From Bacteroidales bacterium (GTDB taxonomy: Bacteria > Bacteroidota > Bacteroidia > Bacteroidales > UBA932): a DNA stretch of 27,726 nt. A program made the position numbers and the translations under genes. The stretch lies in the NCBI GenBank assembly GCA_020026275.1, contig JAHHQQ010000023.1, forward strand, positions 1 through 27,726, in the 5' to 3' direction. Every line of letters starts with the position of its first letter. The stretch's first letter is position 1. The notes beneath the pieces were generated by a model. That model saw nothing but the letters and a program-made list of their open reading frames with translations, was not told the origin of the DNA and did no database searches. Below are positions 1-8,654 of the stretch, piece after piece.

Positions 1-5
1 TCAGA

Positions 6-1244
6 TTACCAGTTCAGGATCTTGGCGAAGTCGTATGCCTCAGGATTGATTTCTGGGAGCATTTCCTTCAAAGCGGCATAATCTGCTGGAGTGATGTAGT
101 GTGCGATGTACTTGTAGTAGTTCTGTGCCTGGCCAGCGTTGATGTCAACCACTCTTGGTGGAATCTTGCCAGTCTCAGGATCCTGCAGGTCAGCAAGATA
201 GAGAGGAGAAACATTACCATAAGAATCTACATAAACCATGCAGCCGGTCTTGCCTTCGCTGAAAAGCTGGTAAGCACCCATTGCAAGTTCTGTGCAGTAT
301 GTAACATCGTATGCGATAGGATCCTGGCAACGTACGTCGTAACCGATCTCCATTGGACGGCTCTTGACCTTGAGACCAATCTTCTTGAACTCGCCTTCGA
401 GAAGGTCGTTGAAGAGGACAGCCTTGGAAACTTTACCAAGCTCCGGGTGACCGTGATCGTCGTAAGTGAAGTGTACGCCAGCTTCTTCCAGCTCGGAAGC
501 CTTGAAAGCGTGGAACAGACCCTCAGCAGCTACGATAGTACCGTAGTTGACGCCCATGAGTTTTCTCTTGAGGATAGCGGAAACGGAAAGTTTCACCACT
601 TTGTCAAGGGAGATCTCAGTCTTGTTGAACATTTCAGGGATGATGGTCATTGGGCAGTGAGTAGCCTCACCGATACCCAGTGCGAGAGAACCGCAAGTAC
701 GGCCCATTGCAGAAAGAACCAGCCAGTTGCCTGAAGTACGGGCATCCTCGTAAGCGGTTCTGGCAAGATGAGCGCCCTCGTTCTTTGCAGAATTGTAACC
801 GAATGTAGGTGCATTTGCAGGAAGAGGAAGGTCGTTGTCAATGGTCTTAGGGCAGTGGATATTTGCGATAGGATAGTTCTTAGCAGCCAGGAATTTGGAA
901 ATTCTGTTGGCAGTAGAAGCAGTATCATCACCACCGATAGTCACGAGAAGCTTGATGTTGTTGTCTTTGAAAAGATCAAGATTGAAGTTCTCCTCGAAAT
1001 CTTTGTCAGTTGGTTTGAAACGGCTCATCTCAAGATAAGAACCACCTCTATTGAAATAACGGTCTGCTTTGAAGAAATCAAGATCCTCAGTGCGTGCGTT
1101 CTTGCTGAAAAGACCTGAGTAACCACCGTGAAGGCCGATTACGCGATAACCTTTTGCAAGGAATGTTTTAGCCACACTCATAGAAACTGAGTTCATGCCT
1201 GGTGCTGGACCACCTCCGCAGAGGATAATAATTGCGTCTTTCAT
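6..1244 (-). CDS. pfp: 6-phosphofructokinase, predicted pyrophosphate-dependent
   Basis: Phosphorylates fructose 6-phosphate to fructose 1,6-bisphosphate in cytosolic glycolysis. The 412-residue protein opens with the glycine-rich nucleotide/PPi loop (GGGPAPGMNS, residues 10-19). It has the two residues that separate PPi-type from ATP-type enzymes: GGDDT at 104-108, with Asp107 where E. coli PfkA has Gly104, and PKTIDND at 132-138, with Lys133 where ATP enzymes have Gly124. Asp136 is the expected catalytic base, and the substrate-binding MGR motif follows (VLSAMGRTCG). From family knowledge this pairing indicates PPi as phosphoryl donor and a reversible reaction; that donor choice is an inference from sequence. 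The gene is read alone on the minus strand, divergent from ligA, with ATG at 1244 and a TAAATTTG -7 element about 95 nt upstream. Its terminator would lie left of the window. Confidence 0.95.
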   Translation of the reverse strand: MKDAIIILCGGGPAPGMNSVSMSVAKTFLAKGYRVIGLHGGYSGLFSKNARTEDLDFFKADRYFNRGGSYLEMSRFKPTDKDFEENFNLDLFKDNNIKLLVTIGGDDTASTANRISKFLAAKNYPIANIHCPKTIDNDLPLPANAPTFGYNSAKNEGAHLARTAYEDARTSGNWLVLSAMGRTCGSLALGIGEATHCPMTIIPEMFNKTEISLDKVVKLSVSAILKRKLMGVNYGTIVAAEGLFHAFKASELEEAGVHFTYDDHGHPELGKVSKAVLFNDLLEGEFKKIGLKVKSRPMEIGYDVRCQDPIAYDVTYCTELAMGAYQLFSEGKTGCMVYVDSYGNVSPLYLADLQDPETGKIPPRVVDINAGQAQNYYKYIAHYITPADYAALKEMLPEINPEAYDFAKILNW

Positions 1245-1341
1245 CTTAAATTGTTTTTAAATGAATATGTAGTTGATTATAATTTTCAACCTGACGGGAA
1301 ATGAGAATGTGCCCCATTCGAAAGCCCCATCTCAAATCATG

Positions 1342-1349
1342 CAAATTTA
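1342..1349 (-). promoter_or_regulatory. Candidate -7 element for the phosphofructokinase gene
   Basis: Read on the minus strand this is TAAATTTG, a full match to the Bacteroidetes -7 consensus TAnnTTTG. It predicts a start near 1336 and an untranslated leader of about 90 nt. I see no good -33 TTTG at 19-21 bp spacing, so this is a partial match. Confidence 0.5.
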
Positions 1350-1383
1350 ACCCTTTTCAATCAAAATAACACGAAATTTTTAG

Positions 1384-1391
1384 TATTTTTG
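1384..1391 (+). promoter_or_regulatory. Candidate -7 element for the ligA-ispG operon
   Basis: TATTTTTG matches TAnnTTTG and lies about 100 nt upstream of the ligA ATG. No clear -33 TTTG is seen at the right spacing. It is back-to-back with the phosphofructokinase -7 element. The predicted transcript start is near 1397, so the leader would include the hairpin at 1413-1451. Confidence 0.45.
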
Positions 1392-1412
1392 TTCTATTGA
1401 ATGAAGATACAA

Positions 1413-1451
1413 TGCCAGGCGCTCCCGATTCATGATTGACGGCGCTTGGTA
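1413..1451 (+). other. Hairpin in the predicted ligA leader
   Basis: Bases 1413-1422 pair with 1442-1451: ten pairs including two G-U, around a 19-nt loop. The stem is GC-rich, in contrast to the AT-rich flanks. No U-tract follows, so it is not an intrinsic terminator. Its role is unknown. Confidence 0.4.
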
Positions 1452-1491
1452 ATACTATGCTAACTAGTTAAAGGTTAAATATTTGTGCCAG

Positions 1492-3690
1492 ATGGACAGG
1501 ACCAGTGCAGAAAAAAGGATAGTGGAACTCAGGGAAATCCTCTGGGAGAACAGTCGCAGATACTATGTTGAAAATGCCCCCACCATGAGTGATTATGACT
1601 ACGATCACCTGATGTACGAACTGGAGGCATTGGAGCAGGAATTCCCCGACCTGATCACCCCCGACTCCCCTACCCAGAAAGTCGGCAGCGACCTCGCCGA
1701 TACCGAAGAAAACCGGAAAGCGGCCGAGCACGAAAAGGACGCCCGTTCCGGCCAGCCCACTGAACGTGAAATGTCCATGTCCGAGGACTTTGAGGCCAAG
1801 AACATTTTCCGGCAATATGCCCATCAATATCCGATGCTCTCACTGGGCAATACCTACAGCATTGAAGAAGTGGAAGCCTTCGCCGACCGCGCCACCAAGA
1901 CGCTGGACCGCCCTTTCACCTTCAACTGCGAGCTCAAATTTGACGGAACAGGCATTTCCCTCACCTATCGGAAGGGAAAACTCTTCCGGGCGCTGACCCG
2001 AGGAGACGGCACCAAGGGAGATGACGTCACCAAAAATGTCAAGCACATCCAGAACATCCCGCAAAGCCTGAAAGGCAGCGGCTATCCCGAGGAATTTGAA
2101 ATCCGCGGAGAAATCGTGATGCCTTATGACTCCTTTGACCAGCTCAACAGAGAAAGGCTCATCAACGAAGACACCCCGTTTGCCAATCCGAGAAACGCCG
2201 CCTCCGGCTCCCTCAAGCTGATTGACCCGAAAGAAGTCGGAAAAAGAGGACTCTACTGCATCCTCTACCACATTCCGGGCGACATCATGCAGTTCGGCAC
2301 CCACTCCCATGCGATGGAATGTGCCAAAGAATGGGGGCTGCCCATTTCTGACAAGAGCAAAGTATGCAGAAACATAGACGAAATTGAAGAATACATCAAT
2401 TTCTGGGATACAGAACGCAAGAAACTGCCTTACGCCACCGACGGCATCGTCATCAAGATCAACGAGATTGCAGCGCAGATGGATCTGGGCTACACCTCCA
2501 AGTCGCCACGCTGGGCAGTCGCCTACAAATTCAAGGCGGAACAGGCCCTGACCGAAGTGCTGTCCATTGACTATCAGGTGGGCAGAACCGGTTCCGTGAC
2601 CCCGGTCGCCAACCTGGCCCCGGTCCTGCTTTCCGGCACTACCGTCAAACGGGCAACCCTCAACAATTCCGATTTCATGGCATCCCTGGACATCCGGATC
2701 GGAGACTATGTCTATGTGGAGAAAGGGGGCGAAATCATTCCGAAGATCACATCCGTGGAGCTGAAGAAGCGTCCTGAACATTCACAGCGGCCCGAATTCC
2801 CGACCCTCTGTCCGGATTGCGGCACACCGCTGGTGAAAGCCGAAGACGAGGCCCGTTTCTACTGTCCCTATTCCGAAGGCTGTCCGACCCAGATCAAGGG
2901 AAGGCTGCTCCATTTCATGAGCAGGAAAGCCATGAACATTCTCGCCGGAGAAGCGACTGTCGACCAGCTCTACGACCTGGGGATGGTCAGAAGCATCGCC
3001 GACTTCTACGACCTCAAGATGCCGGACCTCCTGAGACTGGACGGCTGGAAAGAGAAATCCGCCATCAACTTCCTCAACAGCCTGGAGAAATCCAAACAGG
3101 TCACCTTCGACCATGTGCTCTTCGCCCTGGGCATCCGCAACGTCGGCGAAATCACCGCCCGGACCATGGCCAGACATTTCAAGAACATTGATGCCATCCT
3201 GGCCGCCAGCATCGAAGAGCTGACCGAAGTGGAAGACATCGGCGGCATCATCGCCGAAAGCATCTACAGCTATTTCAAGCAGGAGAAACATATCGACGAG
3301 ATTGCCCGGCTCAGAGAGGCAGGACTGCAATTCGCCATGGCTGAGGACGAAGGCCCCCGTTCCGAAATCCTCAAAGGAACGACCATCGTCATTTCCGGCA
3401 ACTTCAGCATTTCTCGTGAGAGCATGAAGAAATTGATTGAAGCGAACGGCGGAAAGAACAGTTCGTCCCTCAGCAAGAAGACGGCCTTCCTGCTGGCCGG
3501 CACCAAAGCAGGTCCGGAGAAGCTCAAGAAAGCGGAGACGCTGCAGATTCCGGTGAAGACGGAAGAGGAATTCTTCCAAATGACCGGTCTCGAAAAAGAG
3601 ATTGCCGAGCAGCAGACTCTCTTCACTCCCCCTTCTGTCTCCACCGGAGAAGAAGGACCGGAAGAAGAACCCAACCTTTTCAATATGTAA
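1492..3690 (+). CDS. ligA: NAD+-dependent DNA ligase LigA
   Basis: Seals DNA nicks using NAD+ during replication and repair. Numbered from the first possible codon (TTG at 1483), it has the Ia region with YY at 27-28, the adenylation motif KFDG with nucleophile Lys152, an OB region, a four-cysteine zinc finger (CPDC about 20 residues before CPYSEGC), helix-hairpin-helix repeats, and a C-terminal BRCT domain starting near GTTIVISGNF. At about 732 residues it is longer than the usual ~670. The excess is a charged insertion at about 72-106 between the VGSDL motif and YPMLSLGNT, plus an acidic tail containing QQTLF, a possible beta-clamp-binding peptide. I chose ATG 1492. The TTG at 1483 has AAGG eight bases upstream and cannot be excluded, but would add only three residues. 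First gene of a six-gene operon. Locally GC-richer (about 53% in a sampled stretch) than rho (about 40%). Confidence 0.97.
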   Translation: MDRTSAEKRIVELREILWENSRRYYVENAPTMSDYDYDHLMYELEALEQEFPDLITPDSPTQKVGSDLADTEENRKAAEHEKDARSGQPTEREMSMSEDFEAKNIFRQYAHQYPMLSLGNTYSIEEVEAFADRATKTLDRPFTFNCELKFDGTGISLTYRKGKLFRALTRGDGTKGDDVTKNVKHIQNIPQSLKGSGYPEEFEIRGEIVMPYDSFDQLNRERLINEDTPFANPRNAASGSLKLIDPKEVGKRGLYCILYHIPGDIMQFGTHSHAMECAKEWGLPISDKSKVCRNIDEIEEYINFWDTERKKLPYATDGIVIKINEIAAQMDLGYTSKSPRWAVAYKFKAEQALTEVLSIDYQVGRTGSVTPVANLAPVLLSGTTVKRATLNNSDFMASLDIRIGDYVYVEKGGEIIPKITSVELKKRPEHSQRPEFPTLCPDCGTPLVKAEDEARFYCPYSEGCPTQIKGRLLHFMSRKAMNILAGEATVDQLYDLGMVRSIADFYDLKMPDLLRLDGWKEKSAINFLNSLEKSKQVTFDHVLFALGIRNVGEITARTMARHFKNIDAILAASIEELTEVEDIGGIIAESIYSYFKQEKHIDEIARLREAGLQFAMAEDEGPRSEILKGTTIVISGNFSISRESMKKLIEANGGKNSSSLSKKTAFLLAGTKAGPEKLKKAETLQIPVKTEEEFFQMTGLEKEIAEQQTLFTPPSVSTGEEGPEEEPNLFNM

Positions 3691-3698
3691 ATTTATTT

Positions 3699-4631
3699 AT
3701 GAAGAAAATCAAATATAAGATAGCAAAAGCTAAGAAATTGCTCAATGGAGGCATCTGGGAACTGAACATGGAACATCTGAGCAAAACCAAGGCCAGAATT
3801 GTCCAGGACGTCAAGGTCATCATGGTCGCCCTTGACAATTTCCGTGAGAACCGGACCGGGTTCCAGAGCATTGCACTCTGTTACTTCTGTCTGATGGCAG
3901 CAGTTCCCTTTCTGGCTGTCTCATTCGCCGTCACCGATGGTTTCGGTCTGGCCCCCAAACTGACAGAACTGCTATACCAGCACATCAGTTCCAATCCAGA
4001 GCTCATCAATCAGATCCTGCAGGCTGCCAACAACATCCTCATTTCAGCGAAATCCGGTATTGTCGGACTGGTAAGCGCCCTCATGTTCATCTGGCTTATC
4101 ATCTGGATGATGAACCGGACAGAAGTCGTGTTCAACGACATCTGGCATGTGAAAAGATCCCGCAACTTCTTCAAGCAGCTGGGCATTGACATCGTCATCA
4201 TGATCATGACGCCTTTCATCATCCTGCTGTTCTTCACTGGTTCCATTGTCTATTCGAATATATTGGACTACATCATTCCCGGCTCCATCAGCATTTCAAG
4301 CGAAATAAAATCTGCTTTAGGTTGGGTAATATTCGGTGCAATTGTTATCTTTATATTTTCAGCGATGTACAAGTTCATCCCTTCTGCCAAAGTCAAATTC
4401 AAATTTGCGTTGAAGGCCGCAATACTTTCAGGGACCGCTTTTACAGTGCTGCAGTATTTATATCTGGAAACACAGGTCATGGTAACCAGGATCAATGGTG
4501 TATACGGAACATTAGCCGCAGTCCCACTTTTCATATTGTGGCTGCGTTTCGGATGGCTGATAGTCTTATACGGCGCCCAATTTTCCTATTCTTTCCAGAA
4601 AGTAGAATTCAATGAAATTGAGCAGCTATGA
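3699..4631 (+). CDS. YihY/BrkB-family inner membrane protein
   Basis: A 310-residue polytopic membrane protein of the YihY/virulence factor BrkB family (once misnamed ribonuclease BN). About 40 charged residues precede the first hydrophobic segment, which begins near the conserved FRENRTGFQSIALCYFCLMAAVP region. About six membrane spans follow, including WLIIWMMNRTEVVFNDIW and the C-terminal LRFGWLIVLYGAQFSYSF, both typical of the family. The molecular function of the family is not settled. It starts eight bases after ligA and its last four bases overlap the rel start (ATGA), implying translational coupling with the stringent factor. The 3' third of the gene is visibly more AT-rich than the 5' part (for example about 35% GC at 4321-4380). 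Confidence 0.88.
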   Translation: MKKIKYKIAKAKKLLNGGIWELNMEHLSKTKARIVQDVKVIMVALDNFRENRTGFQSIALCYFCLMAAVPFLAVSFAVTDGFGLAPKLTELLYQHISSNPELINQILQAANNILISAKSGIVGLVSALMFIWLIIWMMNRTEVVFNDIWHVKRSRNFFKQLGIDIVIMIMTPFIILLFFTGSIVYSNILDYIIPGSISISSEIKSALGWVIFGAIVIFIFSAMYKFIPSAKVKFKFALKAAILSGTAFTVLQYLYLETQVMVTRINGVYGTLAAVPLFILWLRFGWLIVLYGAQFSYSFQKVEFNEIEQL

Positions 4632-6850
4632 GACTTTCAGAATTTAACCAGAACGACTACGAAATCATTGCACGCAATTATGCCAACTTAAAGGAATCTG
4701 CCATCAAGCGATGCGGCAATTCCGAAGAACTGGAAGTCGTCCAGCAAGCATTTGACTTTGCGAATGAAGCCCACAAGAATGTCAGAAGAAGATCAGGAGA
4801 ACCCTACATTCTCCATCCGATTGCTGTTGCCAAAATTGTAGTGGACACCATCGGCCTGGGTTACAAATCCATTGCGGCCGCCCTGCTTCATGATGTGGTG
4901 GAAGATACAGATGTCACAGTCGATGACATCAAAAACCTCTTTGGTGAAAAGATTGCTTCCCTTGTGGAAGGACTGACCAAAATCAAGAATGTACTTGACA
5001 ATGAGGACAAGAGAAAAAACAATGAATACAGAGAATACAGCGCAAGTCTGCAGGCTGAAAATTTCAAACGTATCCTGCTGACCATGAATGACGACGTCAG
5101 AGTCGTTCTCATCAAATTGGCGGACCGTCTGCATAACTGCCGTACCATTGAATATATGCCAGAACACAAGAGAGACAAGATCTTGAGCGAGACCATGTTC
5201 ATCTTCATTCCGCTGGCCCATCGTCTGGGACTTTATGAGGTGAAGACCGAGATGGAGAACATCTGGCTTCGATACAACGAACCGGACACCTACAATGAAA
5301 TCAATGCGAAAATCAACCGCAACATTTCCGACAAGGAAGAGGAAATCAACCATTTCATCGCACCGATCGAAAAAGCATTGAAACGTTATGGTTTTGATTT
5401 CAAAGTACTCAAGAGAGTCAAATCACCCTACTCCATATGGCACAAGATGAAGACCAAGAACCTCCAGTTCGAACAGGTCTATGACCTATATGCCATCCGG
5501 ATTGTATTCAATCCGAAAGACACTGAACTGGAATCGGAAAGAGACCAGTGCTTCCAGATTTTCTCCATCATCACAGGCATCTACAGATACAAGGCTGACC
5601 GTGTAAGAGACTGGGTCAAACATCCCAAGAACAATGGCTATGAGGCACTCCATTGCACATTGATGAGTGGCACCGGCATCTGGGTAGAAGTACAGATCCG
5701 AACCAAGAGGATGGACGATATCGCAGAAAAAGGTATCGCCGCCCACTGGGCCTACAAAAAAGACGGCTACATCAAGGAGAACGACAGCGAAATGGATAAA
5801 TGGCTGAACAAAGTGCAAGAAATTCTGGTCAGCACAGATGTGAATGCACTGGAACTGCTGGACATCATCCACAATGAGCTGAACAGCTCCGACATCATGG
5901 TATTCACGCCAAAAGGTGAACAGAAAACTATTGAAAAGGGAGCGACTGCCCTGGATTTCGCCTACATGATCCACACCCAGATCGGCAACAAGGCCATTGC
6001 CGCCAAAGTGAACATGAAACTGGTTCCCCTGTCCTACGTACTCAAAATCGGAGACCAGATTGAAATCATCACCGCAGAAAATTCCTGTCCGAAAAAGGAA
6101 TGGTATCAGTTCCTCCACACCCGTCATGCCAAGAACAAGGTCATGGACTACTTTAAATCCAACTGGAAAGAAGTAGCTGAAGAAGGCAAGACAGAACTGG
6201 AAAAGAAGCTCTATTCCGTTGGAATCCAATACAATGAGCACATCGGCCGCAAACTGGTCGCCAGTATCGGCCTCAACAACACAAATGAACTCTTCTTCCG
6301 ATTTGGTCTAGGTGAAACCACTTTCGACAAGATCATGGAGAAGATGATTCCGGGCAATCTGGGTCAGAAGCCAGACAAGAAAAAAGATAAAGACAAGAAA
6401 GAAAAATACATCATCAACTCCCCGGCAGACCCGCACCGCTATGCCATCTGCAACTATTGCAATCCGATACCAGGAGATCCTGTCGTCGGCTTTCTGTCAC
6501 CGGACGGCACCGTCACGGTACACGCCAAAACTTGTCAGATTGCAGAAAGTATCGCCGCCGTACATGGAGACTGGATCGTCCATCCTGAATGGAACAACCA
6601 GTCTGACCAGGCCTTCCAAGTAAGGATCAACATCAAAGGCATTGACCGACGTGGTCTGCTCAATGAAATCACAGGATACATCTCACTCGTGATGGGTGTA
6701 AACATGAACAAAATCAATTTGGGCAGGAATGGAGAGATATTTGAAGGATATATCGATCTGCTTGTCCATGACAAGAACGCTTTGTCCGAAATCATCACCA
6801 ACTTGAAAACCATAGAAGGAGTCCAGAATGTCATGAGGACAGAACTATAG
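4628..6850 (+). CDS. rel: Bifunctional (p)ppGpp synthetase/hydrolase, RelA/SpoT homologue
   Basis: Makes and degrades the alarmone (p)ppGpp; cytosolic and probably ribosome-associated. The 740 residues are the full long-RSH length. The N-terminal HD hydrolase domain looks intact, with His63, His88-Asp89 (LLHDVVEDTD) and Asp166 in LADRLHN. The synthetase domain is also intact: the RVKSPYSIWHKM region near 263-274, YDLYAIRIVF at 285-294, KHPKNNGYEALH at 331-342, and EVQIRTKRMDDIAEKGIAAHW at 354-374. A TGS domain (FTPKGEQKTI...GATALDFAY) lies at about 435-490 and a C-terminal ACT domain at about 665-740, preceded by a zinc-finger-like region with CNYCNP and a later Cys. Both activities are therefore predicted. 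It overlaps the upstream membrane-protein gene by 4 nt and is followed after 1 nt by the lipoprotein gene. Confidence 0.97.
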   Translation: MRLSEFNQNDYEIIARNYANLKESAIKRCGNSEELEVVQQAFDFANEAHKNVRRRSGEPYILHPIAVAKIVVDTIGLGYKSIAAALLHDVVEDTDVTVDDIKNLFGEKIASLVEGLTKIKNVLDNEDKRKNNEYREYSASLQAENFKRILLTMNDDVRVVLIKLADRLHNCRTIEYMPEHKRDKILSETMFIFIPLAHRLGLYEVKTEMENIWLRYNEPDTYNEINAKINRNISDKEEEINHFIAPIEKALKRYGFDFKVLKRVKSPYSIWHKMKTKNLQFEQVYDLYAIRIVFNPKDTELESERDQCFQIFSIITGIYRYKADRVRDWVKHPKNNGYEALHCTLMSGTGIWVEVQIRTKRMDDIAEKGIAAHWAYKKDGYIKENDSEMDKWLNKVQEILVSTDVNALELLDIIHNELNSSDIMVFTPKGEQKTIEKGATALDFAYMIHTQIGNKAIAAKVNMKLVPLSYVLKIGDQIEIITAENSCPKKEWYQFLHTRHAKNKVMDYFKSNWKEVAEEGKTELEKKLYSVGIQYNEHIGRKLVASIGLNNTNELFFRFGLGETTFDKIMEKMIPGNLGQKPDKKKDKDKKEKYIINSPADPHRYAICNYCNPIPGDPVVGFLSPDGTVTVHAKTCQIAESIAAVHGDWIVHPEWNNQSDQAFQVRINIKGIDRRGLLNEITGYISLVMGVNMNKINLGRNGEIFEGYIDLLVHDKNALSEIITNLKTIEGVQNVMRTEL

Positions 6851-6851
6851 A

Positions 6852-8651
6852 ATGAACATGAAGAAAATTATATCAAAAATAGCCGCAGCCACACCTCTGG
6901 TCCTGCTGATCGGGTCCATCCTATTCTCACATTCCTGCGCGAACACAACAACCCCACCAAGTGGAGGAAAGAAAGACACGATTCCACCGGTCATCGTCAA
7001 CATCCATCCCCTGCCGGGAACGACCAATGTACCGGTGAACAGCAATATCATCATAACATTTGACGAATATGTGAAAGTGGTAGACGCCAAGAGCATCTTC
7101 CTGTCCCCTCCTCTGGAGAAGAGACCGAAGTACAAAATGAAGGGGAAGAGCCTCATTATCACGAATGAAAGCCCCATGCAGCCCAACACCACCTACACGC
7201 TGGATCTGACCAACGCCATTGCCGACAACAATGAGAACAATAAGTTCCCAGGTTACACGCTGGTTTTTTCCACAGGAGATCATATTGACTCCATGGTTGT
7301 AACCGGAACAGTAGTCGACTGCAATAATCTCATGCCAATCAAAGGTGCGACTGTCATGCTCTACAAAGACCATTCAGACTCTGCCATCTTCAAACGCCGA
7401 CCAGATGCCGCCGTCAAGACCGATGAATGGGGTTACTTCTCTCTCCGCAACATACAGGACACCTCCTACCGTCTATATGCCTTGCGTGACGAAATGGGAA
7501 ACAACCTATACAATCCAGAAAATGACCGCATCGCCTTTGCTGACAGTTTGGTCATTCCGACGATGATTGCCAGTGACACCTTGAAGGAACTGCTGAAATA
7601 TGATATGGAAGACACTCTGAGATGTCTTGCCAGAATTTCCGAACACGAATTGAGGGTCTTCAAGGAGAGACCGGTCAAACAAATGATTGTCAACAAAGAA
7701 AGAGTCGGTGACAGAACTGCCTACATGACCTTCATGGCAGAAGATCCAATCATCGATTCCATCTGGATCGCAGGAATTCCCGGCAACCGGATCATCACCC
7801 AATTCAACGACCGTAAGGATAGTCTGGAACTTTGGGTCAATGACCGGAGACCCCCTTTGGACACCATGCATATTTTTGTAGACTATCTCAAGACAGACAG
7901 TACAGGACGCCAGGTTCCTCACGTAGAACATCTGCGTCTGACCACTGCAAAGAACAAATCCGGAAGATATACGCGAAGAAAAATCAATCACGAAGATACC
8001 ATCTGTGTCCTGACAGTAACGGCAGAACCTGAAAACATTGAGCAGAAAGGGTTCGGCTTCGAATTCAAATATCCGCTCATCAACGAGCACTTTGACTCCC
8101 TTATCCTGAAATCCATCAATCCGAGACAACAGGAAAAGAAGATGAAATTCAAGGTACGCCAGGATTCGGCCAATTTCAGGAAATTCAGCATTATCCCAGA
8201 AGGCAAACTGCTGAAAGGTTATGAATACAAGCTGAAAGTTCCGGAGAGAATGTTCCGGGACATAAACGGTTTCTACAATGACAGCACGGAAGTGAAAGTA
8301 TCCCTGCCAGACAATGACAAGCTCAGCACCCTCATCGTCAGCCTGAAAAACGTCAAGCACCGTTATATCATAGACCTGCTAAACGAGAAACGTGACAAAG
8401 TTATCCGTTCTTATCAAATTGCAGGAGATCAGAATCTGGTCTTCCCCTACCTTCAGAAAGGCAAATACTCCATCCGAATTACCGAAGACATCAACGAGAA
8501 CGGAATCGTGGACAGCGGCAACCTGCTGCAGCACCGACAACCAGAGAAAGTCAAATTCTTCAAACTGAAGAACAACTCTTTCATCTTTGAACTGATGGAA
8601 GGAATTGAACTGACTCAGAATATCAATCTCGGACAACTGTTCAAAGACTAG
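6852..8651 (+). CDS. Lipoprotein with bacterial Ig-like (SbsA-type) domain
   Basis: A 599-residue predicted lipoprotein of unknown function. A basic N-terminus and hydrophobic segment (about 10-25) end in FSHSC, so Cys29 is the likely lipidated residue. The stretch just after it (TTTPPSGGKKDT) has no acidic residue next to the Cys, so I cannot predict surface export. An Ig-like Big_5/SbsA-type domain follows at about 42-142 (DTIPPVIVNIHPLPGTTNVP, ITFDEYV), typical of Bacteroidetes periplasmic or surface lipoproteins. Next comes a carboxypeptidase-regulatory-like beta fold at about 149-225, then a long region with no family I recognise. Near the C-terminus, 546-554 has a calcium-loop-like DINENGIVD. 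Two ATGs lie at the start (codons 1 and 3), and either could initiate. The gene sits 1 nt after rel and 3 nt before a beta-barrel gene, suggesting that the lipoprotein and barrel act together in the envelope; that is inference. Confidence 0.8.
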   Translation: MNMKKIISKIAAATPLVLLIGSILFSHSCANTTTPPSGGKKDTIPPVIVNIHPLPGTTNVPVNSNIIITFDEYVKVVDAKSIFLSPPLEKRPKYKMKGKSLIITNESPMQPNTTYTLDLTNAIADNNENNKFPGYTLVFSTGDHIDSMVVTGTVVDCNNLMPIKGATVMLYKDHSDSAIFKRRPDAAVKTDEWGYFSLRNIQDTSYRLYALRDEMGNNLYNPENDRIAFADSLVIPTMIASDTLKELLKYDMEDTLRCLARISEHELRVFKERPVKQMIVNKERVGDRTAYMTFMAEDPIIDSIWIAGIPGNRIITQFNDRKDSLELWVNDRRPPLDTMHIFVDYLKTDSTGRQVPHVEHLRLTTAKNKSGRYTRRKINHEDTICVLTVTAEPENIEQKGFGFEFKYPLINEHFDSLILKSINPRQQEKKMKFKVRQDSANFRKFSIIPEGKLLKGYEYKLKVPERMFRDINGFYNDSTEVKVSLPDNDKLSTLIVSLKNVKHRYIIDLLNEKRDKVIRSYQIAGDQNLVFPYLQKGKYSIRITEDINENGIVDSGNLLQHRQPEKVKFFKLKNNSFIFELMEGIELTQNINLGQLFKD

Positions 8652-8654
8652 AAA

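Noticed and set aside
1840..3579. Two long open frames (313 and 265 codons) antisense to ligA
   Set aside because: They mirror the GC-rich codon usage of ligA, show no domain or start signal, and LigA is certain on the plus strand.
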